NCBI RefSeq assembly: GCF_964355755.1
Contig: NC_092674.1
Location: forward strand, 6,267,001-6,331,000
Direction: 5' to 3'
Length of the DNA: 64,000 nucleotides
DNA from: Antedon mediterranea
Lineage: Eukaryota; Echinodermata; Crinoidea; Comatulida; Antedonidae
Positions 1 to 11,553 of this stretch are shown here, one piece after another; positions within the stretch are counted from its first letter, which is position 1, and each line of letters begins with the position of its first letter. Under the pieces are notes generated by a model, which saw only the letters and a list, made by a program, of their open reading frames with translations, searched no databases and was not told the origin of the DNA. A program made the translations under genes and the position numbers.

Positions 1-329
1 GTCTGATGGTATTTATGAACTATATATTAAAAATGTTAATATATTGCACCTCCTATAATATATAGTTATTAACTAGAGGGTGCAATCTGTCACGGGGTCC
101 TATAAGATGATGTGAACGCAATATATGTGCATAAATGACAATATTATCGCATAATTATTGAATTTAAAAAAGTAGACATTTTTCGAAAAAAATTGTGAAA
201 AATAGACAAATTTTGACACTTTCATTTGTTGACATAACTAGTTGCTATGGCTCTATAAGATGATGTTAACACAATATATGTGGATTAGTGGCAATATTAT
301 CGCGTAATTATTGATTTAAAAAAATTAGA
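1..329. repeat. Left flank of palindromic array, duplicated ~150-bp segment
   Basis: Two diverged copies of one segment lie at about 95-195 and 240-335. Each contains 'tataagatgatgt', 'caatatatgtg' and 'caatattatcgc'. A rough inverted match to 'gcgataatattattat' is seen near 4190-4210, so the array between them may be framed by inverted repeats. No gene is seen here. Confidence 0.5.
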
Positions 330-3300
330 AATTTTGCCAAAAAATATCAAATGTCAAAAAATAAAAGGGTCGAAAATCGGCCATTTTTCGAAAATTTCCT
401 GTACTATAGTTCAGGGATTTTTTCAAAAAAATGGCAAATTTTTGACCTTTTTATTTTTCGATAAAACTGGTTACTATAGCACAATTAACATGCGCAGAAC
501 CCATCAGTCGACTCTGCGCATGTTTATTATGCTATAGTAAATTACCATTGCACAATTGACATGCGCAGAACCCATTATTCGCCTCTGCTCATGTTTTTAT
601 ACTATAGTAACAATTTATGTCAGAACTAGTTACCATAGCACAATTAACATGCGCAGACCCCATTAGTCGGCTCTGCGCATGTTTATTTTGCTATAGTAAC
701 CATTTATGTCAAAAGTTGTTACTATAGCACAATTAACATGCGCAGAACCCATTATTCGACTCTGCGCATGTTTATTATACTATAGTAACCATTTATGTCA
801 AAACTGGTTACCATAGCACAATTGACATGCGCAGAACCCATTTTTCGTCTCTGCGCATGTTTATTATGCAATAGTAACTATTTATGTCAAAAAATAAAAG
901 GGTCGAAAATCGGCCATTTTTCGAAAATTTTCTGTACTATAGTACAGGGATTTTTTTTAAAAAATGGCGAATTTTCGACCTTTTTATTTTTCGATAAAAT
1001 TGGTTACTATAGCACAATTAACATGCGCAGAAGCCATTAGTCGACTCTGCGCATGTTTATTTTGCTATAGTAACCATTTATGTCAAAAGGGGTTACTATA
1101 GCACAATTGACATGCGCAGAACCCATTTGTCGACTCTGCGCATGTTTATTATGCAATAGTAACCATTTATGTCAAAAAATAAACGGGTCCAAAATCGGCC
1201 ATTTTTAGAAAATTTCCTGTACTATAGTTCAGGGATTTTTTTTAAAAAAATGTCAAATTTTCGACCTTTTTATTTTTTGATAAAACTGGTTACTATAGCA
1301 CAATTAACATGCGCAGACCCCATTAGTCGGCTCTGCGCATGTTTATTTTGCTATAGTAACCATTTATGTCAAAAGTTGTTACTATAGCACAATTAACATG
1401 CGCAGAACCCATTATTCAACTCTGCGCATGTTTATTATACTATAGTAACCATTGATGTCAAAACTGGTTACCATAGCACAATTGACATGCGCAGAACCCA
1501 TTTTTCGTCTCTGTGCATGTTTATTATGCAATAGTAACCATTTATGTCAAAAAATAAAAGGGTCGAAAATCGGCCATTTTTCGCAAATTTCCTGTACTAT
1601 AGTACAGGGATTTTTTCAAAAAAATGGCGAATTTTCGACCTTTTTATTTTTCGATAAAATTGGTTACTATAGCACAATTAACATGCGCAGAAGCCATTAG
1701 TCGACTCTGCGCATGTTTATTTTGCTACAGTAACCATTTATGTCAAAAGTGGTTACTATAGCACAATTGACATGCGCAGAACCCATTGGTCGACTCTGCG
1801 CATGTTTATTATGCAATAGTAACCATTTATGTCAAAAAATAAAAGGGTCGGAAATCGGCCATTTTTCGAAAATTTCCTGTACTATAGTTCAGGGATTTTT
1901 TAAAAAAAATGGCAAATTTTCGACCTTTTTATTTTTCGATAAAACTGGTTACTATAGCACAATTAACATGCGCAGAACCCATCAGTCGACTCTGTGCATG
2001 TTTATTATGCTATAGTAAATTACCATTGCACAATTGACATGCGCAGAACCCATTATTTGTCTCTGCTCATGTTTTTATACTATAGTAACAATTTATGTCA
2101 AAACTAGTTACCATAGCACAATTGACATGCGCAGAACCCATTGGTCGACTCTGCGCATGTTTATTTTGCTATAGTAACCATTTATGTCAAAAGTGGTTAC
2201 TATAGCACAATTGACATGCGCAGAACCCATTGGTCGACTCTGCGCATGTTTATTATGCAATAGTAACCATTTATGTCAAAAAATAAAAGGGTCGGAAATC
2301 GGCCATTTTTCGAAAATTTCCTGTACTATAGTTCAGGGATTTTTTCAAAAAAATGGCAAATTTTCGACCTTTTTATTTTTCGATAAACTGGTTACTATAG
2401 CACAATTAACATGCGCAGAACCCATCAGTCGACTCTGCGCATGTTTATTATGCTATAGTAAATTACCATTGCACAATTGACATGCGCAGAACCCATTATT
2501 CGTCTCTGCTCATGTTTTTATACTATAGTAACAATTTATGTCAAAACTAGTTACCATAGCACAATTGACATGCGCAGAACCCATTGGTCGACTCTGCGCA
2601 TGTTTATTATGCAATAGTAACCATTTATGTCAAAAAATAAAAGGGTCGAAAATCGGCCATTTTTCGAAAATTTCCTGTACTATAGTACAGGGATTTTTTC
2701 AAAAAAATTGCAAATTTTCGACCTTTTTATTTTTCGATAAAACTGGTTACTATAGCGCAGACCCCTTTAGTCGGCTCTGCGCATGTTTATTTTGCTATAG
2801 TAACCATTTATGTCAAAAGTTGTTACTATAGCACAATTAACATGCGCAGAACCCATTATTCGACTCTGCGCATGTTTATTATACTATAGTAACCATTGAT
2901 GTCAAAACTGGTTACCATAGCACAATTGACATGCGCAGAACCAATTTTTCGTCTCTGCGCATGTTTATTATGCAATAGTAACCATTTATGTCAAAAAATA
3001 AAAGGGTCGAAAATCGGCCATTTTTTGAAAATTTCCTGTACTATAGTACAGGGATTTTTTCAAAAAAATGGCGAATTTTCGACCTTTTTATTTTTCGATA
3101 AAATTGGTTACTATAGCACAATTAACATGCGCAGAAGCCATTAGTCGACTCTACGCATGTTTATTTTGCTATAGTAACCATTTATGTCAAAAGTGGTTAC
3201 TATAGCACAATTGACATGTGCAGAACCCATTGGTCGACTCTGCGCATGTTTATTATGCAATAGTAACCATTTATGTCAAAAAATAAAAGGGTCGGAAATC

Positions 3301-4075
3301 GGCCATTTTTCGAAAATTTCCTGTACTATAGTTCAGGGATTTTTTCAAAAAAATGGCAAATTTTCGACCTTTTTATTTTTCGATAAAACTGGTTACTATA
3401 GCACAATTAACATGCGCAGAACCCATCAGTCGACTCTGCCCATGTTTATTATGCTATAGTAAATTACCATTGCACAATTGACATGCGCAGAACCCATTAT
3501 TCGCCTCTGCTCATGTTTATTATACTATAGTAACCATTTATGTCAAAACTGGTTACTATAGCACAATTAACATGCGCAGAACCCATCGGTCGACTCTGCG
3601 CATGTTTATTATGCAATAGTAACCATTTATGTCAAAAAATAAAAGGGTCGAAAATCGGCCATTTTTCGAAAATTTCCTGTACTATAATAGTACAGGGATA
3701 TTTTCAAAAAAATTTTCGACCTTTTTATTTTCGATAAAACTGGTTACTATAGCACAATTAACATGCGCAGAATTTATTAGTCGACTCTGCACATGTTTAT
3801 TATGCTATAGTAACCATTTATGTCAAAAGTGGTTACTATAGCACAATTGACATGCACAGAACCGATTATTCGCCTCTGCGCATGTTTATTATACTATAGT
3901 AACCATTTATGTCAAAACTGGTTACCATAGCACAATTTACATGCGCAGGACTCATTGTTTGTCTCTGCGCATGTTTATTATGCAATAGTAACCATTTAAT
4001 AAAAAGGGTAGAAAATCGACCATTTTTCGAAAATTTCCCTGTATAATAGTACAGGGATTTTTTTTCGGAAAAATA
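330..4075. repeat. Tandem array of palindromic repeat units
   Basis: The block alternates two modules. Module one holds the inverted motif CATGCGCAGA...TCTGCGCATG with flanking 'ttactatagcacaatt' and 'ctatagtaaccattta'. Module two is a near palindrome starting 'aaaataaaagggtcgaaaat' and ending 'attttcgacctttttatttt' around a centre 'ctgtactatagtacaggg'. Some combinations recur nearly unchanged at spacings of 444 bp (1740 and 2184) and 1444 bp (1452 and 2896), so the array has higher-order structure. Many short reading frames beginning MSKLVTIAQLTC arise only because the unit repeats. They are not genes. Confidence 0.9.
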
Positions 4076-4862
4076 GCTAAAATATCAAGTTCTTAAAATT
4101 CAATTATTATTCAATAATATTGCTGTATATGATCATATATTGGCTATCATAGGTAGAATTTTGGAAAAAAAACTGACTATATAATTCAATACGCGATAAT
4201 ATTATTATATGCATATGTTATTTGGAAGGAGCTGTTTTCTTAAACATGTCTATTCACCTGTTGGCTTCAATCTGCTATCATTAACACTTTTGCATCCTGC
4301 AACAATAAATTAATGACACACTAGTCTTAGCTTTGATGTTTTATTTGCAAATAACATCTACAGATTTTCAAGACTGTGAACTAACAGTAAAAAAAAACAA
4401 AACATTATTCACTGTAATTCTCACTATACCTTGCTGTACGATTGATAATTCGTGGTTACTTGTGAAACATTTACAAAATATCAAGTGTTGTCAAAAACAA
4501 TACATTCTATGCTTTCTGGTTGATTAAGAACATTCTTTTGCTGCGTTTGGCGCCTCATACCTTTGAATCCTAAATATCCATAAATGCTTAGTTGCAAAGC
4601 TACCGATTTCTAACTATGTGAGCATTTTAAGGTAAACATACAATTTAAGTTCATGAAAACATCAATTTATCACCGAATGATAAAATTCTAAATACAGACA
4701 TTATAACAATTTTAAAAAGCAGGAAAATTTATTAAAAGACATGACATTTTCAATAATATATGGAAAGTAGTAAAAACTATATTTTAATTTTTTTTAAAGC
4801 AATTTTCTAAACGAATTACAATCACAACCATTATCTAACCCCTAAAATAACATTACATAATA
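4076..4862. other. Intergenic, no gene seen
   Basis: AT-rich unique sequence between the left array and the 3' end of the minus-strand MAGT1/TUSC3 gene. Nothing recognisable apart from short A and T runs. Confidence 0.5.
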
Positions 4863-4868
4863 TTTATT
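4863..4868 (-). terminator. Poly(A) signal of MAGT1/TUSC3 homologue
   Basis: AATAAA on the minus strand, about 83 bp beyond the stop codon at 4951-4953. A second AT-rich candidate lies near 4724. Confidence 0.6.
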
Positions 4869-4950
4869 TGAAAGAAAATAAATGTTTCAAAAGTTGATGT
4901 TCATCAGGATGATGTCATTCCAGTTGAAACGGTGAGGATGAAAAGAGCCA

Positions 4951-7900
4951 TCAGCGCAGTAAGAAACTGAAAGAAAATAAATGATGGTAACACGTTTATG
5001 GGTCTTTCATTCATGTGGTTGTTGAATTGATCAATTATCATTATTTGTTCTTTATATTGGGTAGCCTCTTCAGTCAGACTGTTCTCCCAGAGGGCCAAGT
5101 GTATAGTACTATGATGCGTTTGTGACAGTGGCTGTGTGTGAACTAGTATACCGGGGTAACCCCCTACTCGTTTTGAAAGATGTACTAGTTTCTTTAAAGT
5201 GCACATGAACCATATGTGTACACGGACCTATGGTTTATAGTCCTTATCCGAGAAGACTCGTTCCACCACCAGAACCACGGAGTGAGTGAGCCTCGAATTC
5301 TTGCTGATGTTATGGCTACATAATGGTATTAAAATAAGAAATAAAGTTTGTTTTACCTGTATGGGTAACCTCTGTATTTGGAACGAAATATTGATAAAAT
5401 AAGACTGAAGAAAAACACTATCATAAACAGACCTATGATGGTCATTACTGAAATATAAAAAGAAAAATTAATTTATTTAAAAATACAAGACTGCTGAGTG
5501 ATACTTGCTTATGTCTTTTTCATTCTTAACATTAATAGTATTATTATAAAATACAAGACTGTAGAGTGATACTTGCTTACGCCTTTTTCATTCTTAATAT
5601 TAATGTTATTTATTTACGATCGATCTTACCTCTTTTCTGACCACCATTTGTTTCTGTAATAAAATTATCTTTACTTAATAACACCATTCCCACAGTCAGA
5701 AAGGCATCTGTTTACCAAATGTCAAGGGTCAAATGAAGTAAAGCTTGGGTAGGCAGTCCTTTACTTAAATCTGTCCAGTAACTGTAAATTCTGCAGAACA
5801 GCATGTTTTTCACATGTGCTGCCTGTATCATAAAACCTAACCTTCCATGATACAGGCAGCACATGTGACACAGATGAGATGCTGTATTACAGAATTTGCC
5901 TATGAATATATTTATATATGTGGCGATACAGCACTGAGAATTGAGTGTAACCAGCATGTGCCATAAAACAAACCCACTTGACTTCAATTAAAGGATACAT
6001 AAAACAAATATGATATATGTCTCTGCTTGGAACTGTCCCTGGCTGCTACCATGGATGTAGTTCTAAATGAAAAAAAAAAAAAAAATTCAATACACAGAAA
6101 TAGGTTGGTATATAAAACAAGAATTTTGTCCACAAGAAGTTTAAGGACAGTTAACATCCCTACCACCCACTTCCTTTTGGTTGTATATAACCTTCTTAAT
6201 CTTTTTACACACAAGTATGTGGTTTCTTTATGGCAATAATTATTGTGACATACTCACCACTTGGCCCGATTGAGGGTTTCTATGAGCAAATGGTGGGCCT
6301 CTTATGTGATTCCACATCTGACCAGACATCATTGAGAATACAACCAACTAAAACAACAAGTTTGAGTTTATCAGTGTTGGCATTGAAACTTGGTTGAGAG
6401 AGCAAAAAAAATGCAATTTTATTAAAGAATCAAGTACTTCGGGTGAGATATAAAGCCGTTGGTCCTGTGTACATAGTGCTTGGTACACTATTCGCAAAGA
6501 GTAGCCTAATCTCAATTTCTTCAGTTTCTAGTTAAGCTTAAGGACAAATACCTTGACGAGGCTAAACAACTTATCCTCTCTTAGTTTAGTGCATTTTAAA
6601 CTGTACGTGTATATGCCAAGCTATTATTTGAGTATTAAGTAATCTTAATTATACACATGCTTACCAGTGCCAGCATACCCCACATGTTTTTATTGTAAAG
6701 AAATTCCAGGTTATTTCTTCTGAAGTATAACAACCCAGCAATGGTTGTAAGGGCCAGGCCAAGTAGTAGAATTCCAGCATGGTTTGGTGGACGAAAGATT
6801 CTTATCTGGAAAAAATTAAAATAATAAATATGTAAATACAAACACTTTTTGTTTGAAAAGGGCTTTGAAACTTATAAAGAACTAAGCGACTACAAGATGA
6901 ACTAAGCGACTACAATATGAACTAAGCGACTACAAGATGAACTAACCGTTACATCAGTACGCTCGGCAACCCACTTGGCAATTTGTTCAGCCTGAAATCC
7001 AAGCCTACAATAAATCAAAAATTTAACATAAAAAGAAATATATAAAGAATAAATATTTTTTATGTTGATGTATTATTTTTTTATTTTAGTTTTCTTTATT
7101 CAGAAAGGAAAGTGAGGATTGTGGGGGATAAAATGAGAATTATGGGGTAAAAAAAAGTAAGGATTGTGGGGTAAAAAAAAGTAAGGATTGTGGGGTAAAA
7201 AAGTAAGGTTTGTGGGGTAAAAAAGTAAGTATTGTGGGGAAGAAAAGCAAGGATTGTAGGAGGAAAGTGCTGAGTGCGGGAAAAAAGGTGAGGATTGTGG
7301 GAAAAAAAGTAAGGATTGTGGGGCAAAAACGTGAGGATTGTGGGGAAAAAAAGTGAGGATTGTGGGAAAAAAAAGTAAGGCTTATGGGGAAGAAAAGCAA
7401 GGATTGTGGGGGAAAAAGTGAGGAAAGGAATACTTATGTGATAATCTAAAGAGGGAATAAAATGGTTTAATCATACCGTTGCATATCAAATGTATCGGCC
7501 TTCTTTGGCTTTCCTTTCATGGGAAAATGTATTATACTTGGAGCTGACGTTGCTTTTAGCTGTACATAAACAATTCAAAAGACAAAAATTATTAATGAAG
7601 AGGCTGATAGATGTCATTGGCAGCTACACACTGCAGAGGAGGGGGGGGGGGGAGGGCTGGCTTACAGAGAGAGGCTACTGTACTTACTGCAGAGAAAACA
7701 TCCTGCCCACTGTCATAATCCACACTGACAAAAAAAAGTTTATTTGAGTAGGAACCGGAAAAGCGCCATGAATTTGCCAGGATCTGGAACTCTTCATTCA
7801 CTTGCCTAAAAAAGAAGATATAAAATATTTAATTAAGTCATTGTATATAATTTTAATCGATCCAATCTGTCTACTCAGTGGTTTCTCGCTGTTGAATACG

Positions 7901-8673
7901 AGCGAAAATAATAAAGGTTTCTTAGGACAACTATGATTTCTTCGACAGATGAGAAAGCATGTTTCGGTAGTAGTATGATTTTTTAATGGACAGATGTGAG
8001 GAGAATTTCTTTCTTTCTAATGTTATGTATGATTATTATTAATAATATTAGAGGAAGTAGGAAGTTTAGAAGGTGCAGAAAAAGAAGAATAATACAGTTC
8101 TTACTTGCAAACTGAGCATTTTCTTCTTGAATCCATGGCGGTCAGCATTAGAATAACAGAATAATTTCTTGGCGAGGCTTTGATAAACTGGCGATACTTC
8201 TCACCGTTCATATTGATGACCGGTCTTTTGTAACTCCAATCCGTCAGTTGTTTTACTCGTTCTCCAAGAGTTTGCTGAAGAAAAAAAAATAATCAAGGTT
8301 AAATCGTTCACCAGGCCTACAAATAAAAATTCTTTAATCAAATTCAAAACTCGCATACAACAGAAAATACCGGTCGAGCCTAGGCCCAAGCATACGAAAC
8401 TGGGCGGAAGAAGGTCGAGTCGGCGTTGCCTGACTGAGCAGCGGTGCTAGGCTTGCTGCGAGCTCGACGGTACTGCTGTGTGGCCTGCGCTGGCTTGGAT
8501 GATTTGTGCACAAGTAAAAACTATCTATCTTTATATTTAACTGCATTATTATTTAGAAATACCTCTTTTTTCTTTGCATTAATCGACACATTCGTAAACA
8601 AGAAAATTAAGAAGGTAAACAGCCATAATTTTGCTATCGTAGCTAAGCCCCGATGCCGAACAGTCGCCGCCAT
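4951..8673 (-). CDS. MAGT1/TUSC3-like: Oligosaccharyltransferase subunit MAGT1/TUSC3 (OST3/OST6 family)
   Basis: ER membrane oxidoreductase subunit of the STT3B-type oligosaccharyltransferase; family members hold acceptor cysteines in mixed disulfides during N-glycosylation and have been linked to Mg2+ transport. Eleven exons in one continuous frame: 8673-8563, 8274-8105, 7805-7688, 7559-7477, 7004-6947, 6805-6665, 6347-6258, 6062-5999, 5707-5630, 5447-5357, 4966-4951; all introns GT-AG; 1020 nt, 339 aa, the normal family length. Signal peptide about 1-33, then KKKE. Thioredoxin-like lumenal domain with CSVCK (CxxC, Cys90 and Cys93), followed by [15 protein letters not shown] and RPPN motifs. 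Four membrane segments near 190-207, 221-240, 271-289 and 306-325, with MWNHIRGPP and IHGSSQ between them; C-terminus [17 protein letters not shown]. An in-frame ATG three codons upstream (8682) is possible, but 8673 has the better Kozak context (A at -3, G at +4). Invertebrates usually have one gene for the vertebrate pair, so the symbol is family-level. Confidence 0.96.
5085..5290 (-). mobile_element. SINE tail copy in intron 10 and beyond the last exon
   Basis: Read on the minus strand it contains 'catgtgcactttaaagaa', 'agtagggggttaccccggt' and a run towards 'ccactgtc'. The same elements in the same order occur on the plus strand at 22380-22500. This is the conserved 3' region of a SINE family. 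Confidence 0.6.
5811..5867. repeat. Perfect 21-bp inverted repeat in intron 8
   Basis: Arms at 5811-5831 and 5847-5867 are exact reverse complements (CACATGTGCTGCCTGTATCAT) around a 15-nt loop. It lies between exons 8 and 9 of the MAGT1/TUSC3 homologue. It is a hairpin-forming remnant of unknown origin. Confidence 0.8.
6462..6540 (+). mobile_element. Fragment of 5S-type SINE tail
   Basis: Contains 'gtacatagtgcttggtacac', 'tattcgcaaagagtag' and 'cctaatctcaatttcttcag', matching in order the tail of the fuller copy at 27285-27660 with an internal deletion. Confidence 0.6.
6878..6946. repeat. 20-bp tandem repeat against an exon boundary
   Basis: About three and a half copies of 'gaactaagcgactacaagat'. 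The last copy touches the splice donor of exon 5 of the MAGT1/TUSC3 homologue (exon end 6947). Confidence 0.85.
7096..7425. repeat. G/A-strand minisatellite in intron 4
   Basis: About 14 irregular copies of a ~22-bp unit 'gtaaggattgtggggtaaaa'. The plus strand is purine-rich with regular GGGG runs. On the gene's strand it reads as C/T-rich tracts. The frames rich in Phe, Thr and Pro within it are artefacts. Confidence 0.85.
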
Positions 8674-11553
8674 GATGAACATAACACAAGTACAATTGTA
8701 CAGATCCTATTGGTTAACCAATTGCTAGGTTTGACAATCTAGCCAATAAAATCAAGCGTAGCATACACTTCTCGGTTACTGGGAGTACTGTCTGCTACCC
8801 TCTAGAGGACAGACGCCGAAGGGATTATTTATTTTTAATCAAGATCTCTCCGAGTGTAGTCCGTATCGGGAGTGTTTTGCTAATTATAAATGTATTTTAT
8901 CTATTTTCCTTTTAAGCAGAAGAAATAAATCGTTTCTGAAGGTATTAAGTATGTTTTGTTACTTGAATTTAGACAAATACTTAGTCCGTTATATGTATTT
9001 AATCGTGATGAACACCCGGCTTGCTAGGCCGCAGGCGCAGATTGAACACAGAGTGTTTACTGTCAACAAACACAGTTGAAGGAGGGTACAATGTACTGGT
9101 ATTTGATTATGGTTCCACAACTTGATGGCCTAGCTTCATTTGGGTGTCGTTACTATGCTGTATAATCCAATTGTAATTTATTACAAATCTTGTCAATTAA
9201 TGACCAGGAGGGTAATTGAGACCACTTTGATTTGGCACTTAGATAGTATTAGGCCTAGGCTAGGCCTAGTAGAAAAGAAATTAAAAAAATGTACACCTAC
9301 AGTACTTTTAGTACTACTAATACTAACTAACTATGTACAGTAATAAAATCATGATTTACATTACTAAAATTTGTCGCATTAAAAGGGGCTCGCATTAAAA
9401 TCAACTTCTGGTATTTAGTATGGAGTGCTACTAAATTGAGTATCCCTCCTCCTTTCTATGCGATAGTGAGTGAAAGACGATGATAAGAAAAACTGATATG
9501 ATTAAAAAGCGTATCTACTGTACAGTATATGAATGAGTGAGTGTTTTGAATTAAGAAATACCAGAAGTTTCCAAAATTAAATGTGACTGTTTTCACCTTA
9601 TATAGGCTGACCTAACAATATTTTGTTTAGCAAACAGTATTCAATAGGGTGACCTATTGTTATTTTGTTATTTGATGTTTAATGCAAGCTTCTCCATTAA
9701 TTACCATTTGAATCGTTCGACACTGAATAGAATATTTAATATATTTCCCTATCAATCAATGCTAATAATCATTAATCTAAATCAATATAAAAGAAAATCC
9801 CTGTTTTTCATTTATTTTATGCACTGCTGAACAATCTTGATATATTTTTCTGTACAAAAAGATATTTTGCTAAAAATTATCATTAGAAGATTTAAAGCGC
9901 TTGTTTCTCAATTGCTTTATGCTTCAGTGAGCAGCAGTCTCTCTTTAATTGATGATTAATGTGATATATTGACGGGTTATAACAACATCTTAAGATCATG
10001 TGACATATGAAATACAGCCTTTTAAGTAGTGTTTAATGATGCACTTATGCAGAGTGTATGTATGTCTTGTAAACATAATGAAGAATACAATAATATGGAC
10101 ATTATTTGTAATAAATTATATTATATAGTAAAGTAATAAGGCAATAAAATAAACAGTTAAAATATTGGAATCAGAAAACATTAAATTTTGGTTTTTATTC
10201 ATTATTGATATGACTGAGTATACTAGTCCAAGAGGACTTGCGTGCAGTTTGAAATTTTGCAGATGGGATGGGAATAAGCATGTTAAATCTTGTGTCCAAA
10301 TGTGGGTGGGATTATACTGGGACATGAGATTTGCATGGGATTATTCACGGTCTACTGGTTAAATATTATTATTCAATGTATTTGTTTATTTTATTATTTT
10401 TTTTTTATTTATTTAATTTTCTGCCATATACAATACAAAGAAGACAATAAAAGGCAAGGAAAGACCAAACAGGTGCTAAACACCTATGCTAGTTGGTCAA
10501 CTCAGAACAGAGCACAGAAAAAAAACCAAAAAAATTACTTTCTACAATTAAAGCATACTGTAATATTATACTATATATTATTGCATTCTCCTCAAAGCAA
10601 AAAAATAAATGCTGTTTACAAGAGTGTTGTTGACGTTTTTATATCACAGGAATTTATTCACTCCTTTAATTAACAGTGACCTGGGTGGATTTTCATTGAT
10701 ATACCCTAAGGGTAAACTGTCACCACCAATTAGTGACAATCTAGTTGATTGTCGCCTGGCAGTAGCACATACCTGTCACATACCCCTTAAGCAAAATTAG
10801 TGACATAATAATTTGACATACTCTTCGATCAAAATTGTGTGTCACTACTTGTAATCCAGTATATAGGTTAAAATATTAATTGAGTCTCATTCAACTATTT
10901 GTAGTTGGTAAAATAAATTAGCTGTGTGATACTGGGAATTCTTTAGTGTGATGAAATACAGGTATGAGACTGTAGTATATGTAGAGATAAATTGTCAATG
11001 AACAAAAATCTAAAATTCTCATACTAATCAGTATTATAACAGTACATATAGGACGTACTGTAAGAACAGAAATGATATTATAAATAAGACGTTAATAACT
11101 ATATAAAAATGTAAAAACATATATCACATCCCAGTTTCTATTCTATGAATAAATTATTATTTAATGAATATTAAATACAGTATTGTAATATAAAATTGTA
11201 TAGGGTGAATCATATGTCACCTAAGGGTGGGTGAAAAGAAAATAATACAGTACTGTAACTTGGAGTATTAAATTATTTCTGTTGTTGTATAAGTACAGTA
11301 GGTGGTAGACGTCCTCCTGGGCAGAGGTGGGTGGGGACACATTTACTTCCTACTGTATGGGCGGATTCAGGAGTGTCCTCGGCCTTTTGACAAATGATAG
11401 CAAAAAAAAGAGTTATCTGTACATTTATTTTAAAGAGTTGATATCTGTTTTTTACTATTATGTAAAAAAAACGTTTACAAAATCTTGGATTTACCATTGA
11501 TTTTCTTTTTTTTAAAAATGTATAATTTTTATTTATTTTTATAGGTTTAAAGC
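8674..11553. promoter_or_regulatory. Intergenic region between divergent genes; presumed promoters
   Basis: About 2.9 kb separates the start codons of the MAGT1/TUSC3 homologue (minus) and the sarcoglycan (plus). CCAAT-type motifs occur just upstream of the former ('ggttaaccaattgc' near 8713 and 'gccaataaaa' near 8742). An acceptor-like 'tttttatag' at 11536-11544, ten bases before the sarcoglycan ATG, suggests its 5' UTR begins in an upstream exon that I could not place. A LINE-like 3' fragment may lie at about 10410-10490 ('ccaaacaggtgctaaacacc'). No further gene is seen. Confidence 0.5.

Noticed and set aside
334-3841. Many short frames starting MSKLVTIAQLTCAEPI
   Set aside because: They are the same translation of a repeated palindromic unit in all phases, with no domain and no gene context.
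5712-5987. 91-residue minus-strand frame within the MAGT1/TUSC3 gene, considered as the loop exon
   Set aside because: It contains the intronic inverted repeat. The true exon is 6062-5999, which matches the NYIHGSSQ motif and has the correct phases.
7096-7400. Phe/Pro/Thr-rich frames on the minus strand
   Set aside because: Translation of an intronic minisatellite between two confirmed exons.
10290-10673. 127-residue frame MCPNVGGIILGHEIC
   Set aside because: No recognised domain, low-complexity segments, overlaps a LINE-like fragment; no splice or promoter support.
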